From NCBI GenBank assembly GCA_022702125.1, contig JAKOND010000189.1, forward strand, positions 1 through 52,240: DNA of 52,240 nucleotides. Reading direction: 5' to 3'. Below, one piece after another: positions 45,726 to 52,240 of this stretch. The notes beneath the pieces were generated by a model, which ran no database searches, was not told where the DNA came from, and worked only from the letters and a program-made list of their open reading frames with translations. The DNA comes from Burkholderiaceae bacterium. GTDB taxonomy: Bacteria; Pseudomonadota; Gammaproteobacteria; Burkholderiales; Burkholderiaceae_C. Each line of letters begins with the position of its first letter. Position 1 is the first letter of the stretch. A program made the position numbers and the translations under genes.

Positions 45726-47408
45726 CTACCCCGCCTCCGCGGCGCGGACCAATTCGCGGGTGTAGTCCTGCCGGGGCGCCAGCAGCACCTGCGCGACCGG
45801 CCCGGACTCGACCACCTCGCCGGCGCGCATCACCATCACCTCGTGCGCCATCGCGCGGATCACGTCGATGTCGTGGGTGATGAGCAGGTAGGCCAAGCCG
45901 CGCTCGCGCTGCAGGCGCTGGAGCAGCGCCAGGACCTGCTTCTGGATGGTGGCGTCGAGCGCGCTGGTGGGCTCGTCGAGCACCAGCAGCGACGGCTCGA
46001 CGATCAGCGCGCGGGCGATCGCCAGGCGCTGGCGCTGGCCGCCCGAGAAGGCGTGCGGATAGCGGTCGAGCAGGCCCGGGAACCGGTCCTCGGCCATGCC
46101 CACGTCGGCGAGGGCCGCCCGTACCCGCTCGCGCCGGGCCGCCGGGCCCAGTTCGGGCGCATGCACCAGCAGGCCTTCCTCGACGATCTGGCCGACCGAC
46201 AGGCGCGGCGACAGCGAGGAGAACGGATCCTGGAACACCACCTGCATCCGCCGGCGCAGGGCGCGGTCCCCGCGCGCACCGTCCGTGCCCCAGCCCTGCC
46301 CCATGATTTCCAGCCGGCCGTCGTGCGCCTGCAGGCCGAGCGCGGCCAGCGCCAGCGTGGATTTGCCCGAGCCCGATTCGCCGACCACGCCCAGGGTCCG
46401 CCCCGGCAGCAGCCGGAACGCCGCGTCCCGCACGGCCACGAAGGCGCCGCGCTTCCACCAGCCGCGGATGCCGGGCACGGCGATCGGATAGCGCACCTGC
46501 AGGTTGTCGGCCTCGAGGACGGGCGTGGCGCCGGTCGCCGACGCAGAAGCGGCCGCATCCTCCACGCCGCGCTGCGGCCGGCTGTCGAGCAGCTCGCGGG
46601 TATAGGGATGGCGGGGCCGGGAGAACACCTCGGCCACGGTGCCCTGCTCCACGATGCGTCCGTGCTCCATCACCGCCACCCGGTCGGCGAAACGCCGCAC
46701 CATCTGCAGGTCGTGGGTGATCAGCAGCACGGCCATGCCGTGGCTGCGCTGCAACCGGTCGAGCAGGTCGAGGATCTGCGTCCGCAGGGTGACGTCCAGC
46801 GCGGTGGTGGGTTCGTCGGCGAGCAGCAGCCGCGGCTTGCAGGCCAGCGCCATCGCGATCATCGCCCGCTGCCGCTGGCCGCCCGAGAGCTGGTGCGGGT
46901 AGGAGCGCGCCCGCCGCTCCGGCTCCGGAATCCCGGTATCCGCTAGCAATTGAATAGCTAGACGCGAAGATTCCGCGCCGGCCAGGCCGAGTTTCAGCTG
47001 CACGACCTCGGCGATCTGATCGCCGACGGTGTAGAGCGGATTGAAGGCGGTCATCGGCTCCTGGAAGATCATCGCGATCTCGCGCCCGCGGATGCCGCGC
47101 AGTTCGCGTTCGGACAGGGCGAGCAGGTCGCGCACGCCGGTGCGCGACTCGCCGCCCGCCAGCAGGGCGCTGCCCGCGTAGTCGGCGTCGGGCACCAGGC
47201 GCAGCAGGCTGAGCGCGGTGACGGTCTTGCCGGAACCGGATTCGCCCACCAGCGCCAGCTTCTCGCCGGGCCGCACGGTGAAATCCACGCCATGGACCAC
47301 TTCCTGGCCGGAGAAGCCGACCCGCAGGCCGCGGACCACCAGCAGCTGCTCGTCCAGCGAGGCCTGGCCGTCGGGACCGGGCATCGGGCGGTGTTCCGAC
47401 GCGCTCAT
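45726..47408 (-). CDS. yejF: Peptide ABC transporter ATP-binding protein YejF (two fused ATPases)
   Basis: A 560-residue protein with two complete ABC ATPase domains in one chain, as in YejF. The first (about 25-280) has [18 protein letters not shown] and [20 protein letters not shown] with [12 protein letters not shown]. The second (about 300-545) has [20 protein letters not shown] and [20 protein letters not shown] with [12 protein letters not shown]. It powers the YejB-YejE permease. The frame extends upstream, but the ATG at 47408 overlaps the yejE stop as ATGA and gives [14 protein letters not shown]. The thioredoxin-like gene follows 10 bases on. Confidence 0.93.
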   Translation of the reverse strand: MSASEHRPMPGPDGQASLDEQLLVVRGLRVGFSGQEVVHGVDFTVRPGEKLALVGESGSGKTVTALSLLRLVPDADYAGSALLAGGESRTGVRDLLALSERELRGIRGREIAMIFQEPMTAFNPLYTVGDQIAEVVQLKLGLAGAESSRLAIQLLADTGIPEPERRARSYPHQLSGGQRQRAMIAMALACKPRLLLADEPTTALDVTLRTQILDLLDRLQRSHGMAVLLITHDLQMVRRFADRVAVMEHGRIVEQGTVAEVFSRPRHPYTRELLDSRPQRGVEDAAASASATGATPVLEADNLQVRYPIAVPGIRGWWKRGAFVAVRDAAFRLLPGRTLGVVGESGSGKSTLALAALGLQAHDGRLEIMGQGWGTDGARGDRALRRRMQVVFQDPFSSLSPRLSVGQIVEEGLLVHAPELGPAARRERVRAALADVGMAEDRFPGLLDRYPHAFSGGQRQRLAIARALIVEPSLLVLDEPTSALDATIQKQVLALLQRLQRERGLAYLLITHDIDVIRAMAHEVMVMRAGEVVESGPVAQVLLAPRQDYTRELVRAAEAG

Positions 47409-48538
47409 CGCTCGGCCTTTCGCGGATCGAGCGCATCGCGCAGCGCGTCGCCCATGAAGGTCAGCAGCAGCAGCGTGAGCACCAGCGCCAGAAAGGTGAA
47501 GATGGAGATCCACCAGGCGTCGACGTTGGCCTTGCCCTGGTTGAGGAGTTCGCCCAGCGACGGCGTGCCCGGCGGCACGCCCAGGCCGAGGAAGTCGAGC
47601 GAAGCCAGCGCCAGCACCGCCGCGCTCATGCGGAACGGCAGGAAAGTGACCACCGGCGTCATGCTGTTGGGCAGGATGTGGCGGCGGATGATCTGCCAGT
47701 TGCCCACGCCCAGCGCCCGTGCGGCCTTCACGTAGTCGAGCTGGCGGTTGCGCAGGAATTCGGCCCGGACATAGTCCGACAGGCCCATCCAGCCGAACAG
47801 GCTCAGCAGCACCAGCAGCAGCGAGATGCTCGGCGCGAAGATGGCGCTGAAGATGATCAGCAGGTAGAGCTCGGGCATCGAGCCCCAGATTTCGATGAAG
47901 CGCTGGAAGGCCAGGTCGGTGCGCCCCCCGAAATACCCCTGCAGCGCGCCGGTCGCCACCCCCAGGACGGTGCCGATGGCGGTCAGCGCCAGCGCGAAGA
48001 GGACGCTGATGCGGAAGCCGTAGACCAGCTGCGCCAGCAGGTCGCGTCCCCGGTCGTCGGTGCCCAGCCAGTTGTCGCGCGACGGCGGCGACGGATTGGG
48101 CAGCTTGGCGAAATAGTTCAGCGTCTTCGGTCCGTAGGGGTTGGGCGGATAGACCGCCCAGTTGCCGCCCCGGGTCAGCCGGTCGCGGATGAAGGGGTCG
48201 AGGTAGTCGGCCGAGGTTTCGAAGTCGCCGCCGAAGGCGGTCTCGGGATAGTCGCGCAGCACCGGGAAATAGGTCCGGCCCTCGTAGCGCACCACCAGCG
48301 GCCGGTCGCTCGACAGGAGCTCGGCGCAGAGGCTCAGGACCAGCAGCGCGGAGAAAAGCACCAGGCTGACGAAGCCCAGGCGGTTGCGCCGGAACCGCCG
48401 CCAGGCGCGCCGTCCCGGGGAAAGGCGCGCCAGCGCCGCCCCGCTGCCGACGCCATCCTGCGGACCGGCGGGCGCCGGCGGCTCCGCATCGGCGGACAGC
48501 AGAGCGAAAGCTTCGGGACGATCAATCGAATTTGACAC
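47405..48538 (-). CDS. yejE: Peptide ABC transporter permease YejE
   Basis: Inner-membrane permease of the DppC/OppC type, 377 residues, with an N-terminal extension (about 1-70) then a TM helix and the BPD transport domain (about 165-365, five or so helices). LGTDDRGRDLLAQLVYGFRI is the DppC-family opening of the domain, and ALGVGNWQIIRRHILPNSMT is the EAA loop that docks the ATPase. It overlaps yejB by 17 bases at its start and yejF by four at its end. The ATG at 48538 is the only start consistent with these overlaps. Confidence 0.92.
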   Translation of the reverse strand: MSNSIDRPEAFALLSADAEPPAPAGPQDGVGSGAALARLSPGRRAWRRFRRNRLGFVSLVLFSALLVLSLCAELLSSDRPLVVRYEGRTYFPVLRDYPETAFGGDFETSADYLDPFIRDRLTRGGNWAVYPPNPYGPKTLNYFAKLPNPSPPSRDNWLGTDDRGRDLLAQLVYGFRISVLFALALTAIGTVLGVATGALQGYFGGRTDLAFQRFIEIWGSMPELYLLIIFSAIFAPSISLLLVLLSLFGWMGLSDYVRAEFLRNRQLDYVKAARALGVGNWQIIRRHILPNSMTPVVTFLPFRMSAAVLALASLDFLGLGVPPGTPSLGELLNQGKANVDAWWISIFTFLALVLTLLLLTFMGDALRDALDPRKAER

Positions 48539-49562
48539 GCGGGTCCACCCAGACGTACGACAGGTCGGAGACCAGCTTGGTCACCAGGCCGATCAGCGTG
48601 AAGAAATAGAGCGTTCCCAGCACCACCGGATAGTCGCGCCGGATCACGCTCTCGTAGCTCAGGAGGCCCAGGCCGTCGAGCGAGAACAGGGTCTCGATCA
48701 GCAGCGAGCCGGCGAAGAAGGCGCCGATGAAGGCCGCCGGAAAGCCGGTGATGATCGGGATCAGCGCATTGCGGAAGACATGCTTCCACAACACCTGCCG
48801 CTCGCTCAGGCCCTTGGCGCGCGCGGTCAGCACGTACTGCCGGCGTATTTCTTCGAGGAAGGCGTTCTTGGTCAGCATCGCGGTGACCGCGAAGCTGCCG
48901 GCCACCATCGCGGTCACCGGCAAGGCGATGTGCCACAGGTAGTCCACGATGCGCGCGCCCCAGCCGAGTTCGTCCCAATTGGACGAGGTCAGCCCGCGCA
49001 GCGGGAACCACTGCAGCTGCCCGCCGAAAACCACCAGCAGCGCCACCCCCAGCACGAAGCCGGGGATCGCGTAGCCCACCAGGATCAGCAGCGTGGTCAC
49101 GAAGTCGAAGCGGCTGCCCGCGCGCACCGCCTTGGCCACCCCGAGCGGCACCGCGACCAGGTAGCTGATGAAGAAGGTCCACAGGCCGAGGCTGGCCGAG
49201 ACCGGCAGCTTCTCCTTGATCAGCTGCCAGACGTCCTTGTTCTGGAAGAAGCTGCGGCCCAAATCGAAGCGGGCGAACTGCCCGACCATCTGCCAGAAGC
49301 GCTCGGCCGGCGGCTTGTCGAAGCCGTAGAGCGCCTTGATCTGCTCGATGCGCTGGGGATCGACGCCCTGCCCGCCCCGGTAGCTGCCGCCGCCGCCCCC
49401 CTCGCCGCCGCCGCCCGAACCCCGCGCCCCGGCGCGCGCCTCGGCCAGGTACTGCTCCACCGGTCCGCCCGGCACGAACTGGATCACGCAGAAGGTCAGG
49501 AGCAGCACGCCGAAGAGCGTCGGCACCATCAGCAGCAGGCGTTTGAGGACATAGGCGAGCAT
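48522..49562 (-). CDS. yejB: Peptide ABC transporter permease YejB
   Basis: Inner-membrane permease of the DppB/OppB type, 346 residues. It starts [20 protein letters not shown] with a first helix (about 8-28), and then [12 protein letters not shown]. Residues 41-66 are a glycine-rich periplasmic insertion ending [11 protein letters not shown]. coli YejB has a similar insertion ending YRGGRGLDP, which supports the YejB assignment over DppB. The other helices lie at about 110-335, with the EAA loop [20 protein letters not shown]. It overlaps yejE by 17 bases and follows yejA by 67 bases. Confidence 0.93.
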   Translation of the reverse strand: MLAYVLKRLLLMVPTLFGVLLLTFCVIQFVPGGPVEQYLAEARAGARGSGGGGEGGGGGSYRGGQGVDPQRIEQIKALYGFDKPPAERFWQMVGQFARFDLGRSFFQNKDVWQLIKEKLPVSASLGLWTFFISYLVAVPLGVAKAVRAGSRFDFVTTLLILVGYAIPGFVLGVALLVVFGGQLQWFPLRGLTSSNWDELGWGARIVDYLWHIALPVTAMVAGSFAVTAMLTKNAFLEEIRRQYVLTARAKGLSERQVLWKHVFRNALIPIITGFPAAFIGAFFAGSLLIETLFSLDGLGLLSYESVIRRDYPVVLGTLYFFTLIGLVTKLVSDLSYVWVDPRVKFD

Positions 49563-49629
49563 CGGGCGTTACCGGGGATGGGGCGGTCGGGTGGGAACAG
49601 GAAAATCCGCTGGCGCGTCCGCGGCCCGC

Positions 49630-51468
49630 TCAGCGGGCCGGCGCCTGGGGCCGGGTCCACCAGGTCTCGATGGCCCAGGTCTCGGGCTGCGCGGCGTAGG
49701 GCGGCATGCCGCCCGCCGGCATCTGCAGCCTCCAGGCGTTGTAGACCATGCGGTGGGTGGGGGCCATCCATTGCGGGACGAAGTAGTGGCCGTGGGCGAC
49801 CACCCGGTCCAGCGCGCGGCAGGCGGGCAGCTGCTCGGCGCGGCTCGCGGCGCCGACCATGCGGGCCACCAGCGCGTCGACCGCCGGACTGGAGACGCCC
49901 GCGATGTTGCCCGAGTCCTCGGTGCGCGCGGCCTTGCTGCCCAGGATGTCGGCGTATTCCTGGCCGGGGTTGTGGGTGCCGGCGTAGTTGATGGTGACGA
50001 TGTCGAAATCGAACTTCTGCAGCCGCTGCTGGTACAGCGCGAAGTCGGTCGGCCGCATGCGCAGCGCGATGCCCAGCTTCTGCAGGTTGCGCGCCCAGGC
50101 GTTCTCGACCCGGCTGGCACCCTCTCCGGCCATGAGGGATTCCAGCACCATCGGTTCGCCCTTCGCATTGCGCAGCGCGCCGTCGCGCACCGTCCAGCCG
50201 GCCTCGCGCAGCAGGTCGCGCGCCCGGCGCAGGTTGCCGCGCAGCGTGGACGGGCCTCCGCCCTCCTGGTCCGGCGCATCGGTGCGCGGCGGCGCGGTCA
50301 TCGGGCCGAAGACATCGGGCGGCAGGCTCGCGCGAAAGGGCTCGAGCAGGGCCAGCTCCTGGGGCGACGGCAGGCCGGTGGCGGCGCAATCGGTATTGCC
50401 GAACATGCCGTTGACCCGCTGGTAGCTGCCGTAGAACATCTGGCGGTTGAGCCATTCATAGTCCATCGCCAGGCCCAGCGCCTCGCGCACCCGCCGGTCG
50501 TCCAGCGGCGGGCGCCGGGTGTTGAGGACATAGCTCTGGAAGCCGGAGGGCAGCCGGTGGCGGAACTCGCCCTTGACCAGCTCGCCGGATTCGAACTTGC
50601 GGCCGGTCAGGCGCCGGGCCCAGTCGCCGGCCGAGAAGAAGCGCATCGCGTCGAACTCGCCGGCCTTCAGCGCCTCCAGCCGCGCGGTGTTGTCGGCGTA
50701 GATCTTGACGGTGACGCGGTCGAAGTTGTCCATGCCGCGCTTGACGTTGAGGTCGCGCGCCCAGTAGTCCTTGTCGCGCAGGTAGGTGATGTCCTTGCCG
50801 AAACGCACCGGGCCGATGCGGTAGGCGCCGCTGCCGATCGGCACGTCGGTCACGACCTTGTCGAAGGGCTTGCCCGCACCCCAGGCGCGGCTGAAGACCG
50901 GCAGGCCGCCGACGGTCAGCGGCAGCTCGCGGTTGGGCTTGCGGAAGCGGAAGCGCACGGTGCGCGCGTCCAGCGCCTCGCAGGCGGCGACGTCCTCCAG
51001 CAGCGTCTTGTAGGCGGGCGAAGTGAACGGCCCCATCAGGATGTCGAAGGTGTGCTTGACGTCGGCCGCCAGCACCGGATCGCCGTTGTGGAAGCGCGCC
51101 TCGGGCCGCAGGCGGAAGGTGGCGGACAGGCCGTCGGGCGCCACCGCCACGTCCTCGGCCAGCAGGCCGTAGCCGGCGGCGGTCTCGTCGAGCGCGCCGG
51201 TCAGCAGGCTGTCGAACATCAGCTCGGACAGGTAGGCCGGCGCGCTGCCCTTGATGGTGAACGGGTTGTACTTGTCGAAGGTGGAGGTGCGCAGGTTGCT
51301 CACCAGCCGGATCTCGCCGCCTTTGGGCGCCTCCGGATTCACGTAGGCGAACGCCGGGAAGCCCGCCGGCTGCCGCAGGTCGCCCCACAGCGCATAGCCG
51401 TGCGCCGCCCAGGCCGGCGGTGCCATTCCCAACAGCAGGCCGGACAGCCCGATCAGCAAACCTCGCAT
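49630..51468 (-). CDS. yejA: Peptide ABC transporter substrate-binding protein YejA
   Basis: Periplasmic family 5 solute-binding protein, 612 residues. A signal peptide (about 1-22, cleavage after WAA) is followed by [20 protein letters not shown], the YejA-specific start. [20 protein letters not shown] and [16 protein letters not shown] are also characteristic of YejA. In E. coli YejABEF imports microcin C; elsewhere it carries peptides. The open frame runs a further 480 bases upstream across the start of the divergent fabI gene, but the ATG at 51468 begins the signal peptide. First gene of yejABEF and the thioredoxin-like gene. Confidence 0.94.
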   Translation of the reverse strand: MRGLLIGLSGLLLGMAPPAWAAHGYALWGDLRQPAGFPAFAYVNPEAPKGGEIRLVSNLRTSTFDKYNPFTIKGSAPAYLSELMFDSLLTGALDETAAGYGLLAEDVAVAPDGLSATFRLRPEARFHNGDPVLAADVKHTFDILMGPFTSPAYKTLLEDVAACEALDARTVRFRFRKPNRELPLTVGGLPVFSRAWGAGKPFDKVVTDVPIGSGAYRIGPVRFGKDITYLRDKDYWARDLNVKRGMDNFDRVTVKIYADNTARLEALKAGEFDAMRFFSAGDWARRLTGRKFESGELVKGEFRHRLPSGFQSYVLNTRRPPLDDRRVREALGLAMDYEWLNRQMFYGSYQRVNGMFGNTDCAATGLPSPQELALLEPFRASLPPDVFGPMTAPPRTDAPDQEGGGPSTLRGNLRRARDLLREAGWTVRDGALRNAKGEPMVLESLMAGEGASRVENAWARNLQKLGIALRMRPTDFALYQQRLQKFDFDIVTINYAGTHNPGQEYADILGSKAARTEDSGNIAGVSSPAVDALVARMVGAASRAEQLPACRALDRVVAHGHYFVPQWMAPTHRMVYNAWRLQMPAGGMPPYAAQPETWAIETWWTRPQAPAR

Positions 51469-51528
51469 GCGACAATTCTGCACCAAGCGCCCCGGGCCGC
51501 CGCGCGGCCGCGCGCACCCCCGTCGCGG

Positions 51529-51563
51529 GCCGCTCTTCCCGAGCGGCGGCGCCTGACGCCGCC
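51529..51563 (+). promoter_or_regulatory. Two mutually exclusive hairpins in the fabI leader
   Basis: GCCGCTC/GAGCGGC (51529-51535 and 51541-51547) forms a 7-bp stem, and GGCGGCG/CGCCGCC (51545-51551 and 51557-51563) another. They share bases 51545-51547, so only one can form fully. They lie 32 bases ahead of the fabI start and might affect translation or merely be GC-rich chance. Confidence 0.3.
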
Positions 51564-51594
51564 GCACCATCCCCACCAACCGAATCGATTCACC

Positions 51595-52240
51595 ATGGGT
51601 TTCCTCACCGGCAAAAAGCTGCTGATCACCGGCGTCCTGTCCAACCGCTCCATCGCCTACGGCATCGCCAAAGCCTGCCATGCCCAGGGCGCCGAGCTGG
51701 CCTTCAGCTATGTCGGCGAACGCTTCAAGGACCGGATCACCGAATTCGCCGCCGACTTCGATTCCAAGCTGATCTTCGACTGCGACGTGGGCGACGACGC
51801 GCAGATCGAGAAGCTCTTCGCCGACCTGTCGCAGGTCTGGCCGACTTTCGACGGCTTCGTCCACAGCATCGGCTACGCGCCGCGCGAGGCCATCGCCGGC
51901 GACTTCCTCGACGGCCTGTCGCGCGAAGGCTTCAAGATCGCGCACGACATCAGCGCCTACAGCTTCCCCGCGATGGCCAAGGCGGCCCTGCCCTACCTCA
52001 ACGACAAGTCCGCGCTGCTCACGCTGACCTACCTGGGCGCGGTCCGCACCGTGCCCAACTACAACACCATGGGCATGGCCAAGGCCAGCCTCGAAGCGTC
52101 GGTGCGCTACCTGGCCGAATCCCTCGGCCCCAAGGGCATGCGGGTCAACGGCATCAGCGCCGGCCCGATCAAGACGCTGGCGGCCAGCGGCATCAAGGGC
52201 TTCGGCAAGATCCTGTCGGTGGTGGCCGAGACCGCGCCGA
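51595..52240 (+). CDS. fabI: Enoyl-[acyl-carrier-protein] reductase FabI, N-terminal part (cut by window edge)
   Basis: NADH-dependent enoyl-ACP reductase of fatty acid synthesis, about 215 residues visible of the usual 260 or so. It starts [20 protein letters not shown] with the family nucleotide-binding [13 protein letters not shown] loop; HSIGYAP holds the glycine equivalent to E. coli G93, altered in triclosan-resistant mutants. The catalytic pair is Tyr and Lys in [20 protein letters not shown] (Y-x6-K). [20 protein letters not shown] matches the substrate-loop area. The frame is open to the window end, so the C-terminus is missing. Divergent from yejA with 126 bases between starts. Confidence 0.96.
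   Translation, partial: MGFLTGKKLLITGVLSNRSIAYGIAKACHAQGAELAFSYVGERFKDRITEFAADFDSKLIFDCDVGDDAQIEKLFADLSQVWPTFDGFVHSIGYAPREAIAGDFLDGLSREGFKIAHDISAYSFPAMAKAALPYLNDKSALLTLTYLGAVRTVPNYNTMGMAKASLEASVRYLAESLGPKGMRVNGISAGPIKTLAASGIKGFGKILSVVAETAP

Noticed and set aside
49365-49440. Glycine-rich insertion in YejB as a frameshift or repeat expansion
   Set aside because: E. coli YejB has a comparable insertion ending YRGGRGLDP, so it is a family feature with only the glycine run being unusual.

Overview
The window is GC-rich (about two thirds G+C) chromosomal DNA from a betaproteobacterium. The gene set and the wording of the proteins (LptF beginning MLFHSSIR, the order rimP-nusA-infB-rbfA-truB-typA, ratA divergent from smpB, a recC-recB-recD operon) point to Burkholderiales, most likely Comamonadaceae or close to it. 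This is a judgement from protein resemblance, not from a search. Most of the window is core genome. I see no rRNA, tRNA, CRISPR array, prophage or intact insertion sequence.

Layout. 1-3892: end of holC and pepA on the minus strand, divergent from lptF-lptG (LPS export permeases). 4035-6361: a probable Fur-controlled iron-uptake operon, bfd - 24-codon ORF - tonB - exbB - exbD, all minus. 6542-9236: a FimV-like envelope protein meeting a D-2-hydroxyacid dehydrogenase tail to tail. 9355-18796: the full recC-recB-recD operon (minus), stitched by ATGA overlaps. 18939-21638: molybdate uptake operon modB-modA-modC plus a short ModE-type regulator, with a Mo-box-like palindrome on the modB start codon. 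21754-25774: a Bax-inhibitor-1 family membrane protein, a GlcG/HbpS protein and a membrane PQQ-dependent dehydrogenase. 25775-27217: a disturbed stretch with a serine hydrolase whose two ends look damaged, next to the guaA 3' end. 27218-31174: guaA, a VapBC-like toxin-antitoxin pair, and guaB. 31270-36520: DUF4124 protein, rnfH-ratA, smpB, a TerC/CBS membrane protein and a lipoprotein PQQ-type sugar dehydrogenase. 36635-45046: the translation/transcription operon rimP-nusA-infB-rbfA-truB-typA (minus). 45302-51468: yejA-yejB-yejE-yejF peptide ABC importer followed by a thioredoxin-like gene (minus). 51595-52240: start of fabI.

How the genes work together: TonB-ExbB-ExbD energise outer-membrane siderophore/heme receptors and Bfd helps release iron from bacterioferritin. 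RecBCD repairs double-strand breaks. ModBAC supplies molybdate for molybdenum-cofactor enzymes. GuaB and GuaA are the two consecutive steps from IMP to GMP. RimP, NusA, IF2, RbfA, TruB and TypA form a ribosome-assembly and translation set. 

I did not find an obviously new multi-gene system. The items most worth a second look are the 24-codon membrane-peptide ORF inside the iron operon, the terminator-like hairpin just downstream of a good promoter in the rimP-nusA leader, the mod operon with no recognisable molybdate-sensing domain, the VapC-like toxin with an apparently missing active-site aspartate, and the scarred region beside guaA.
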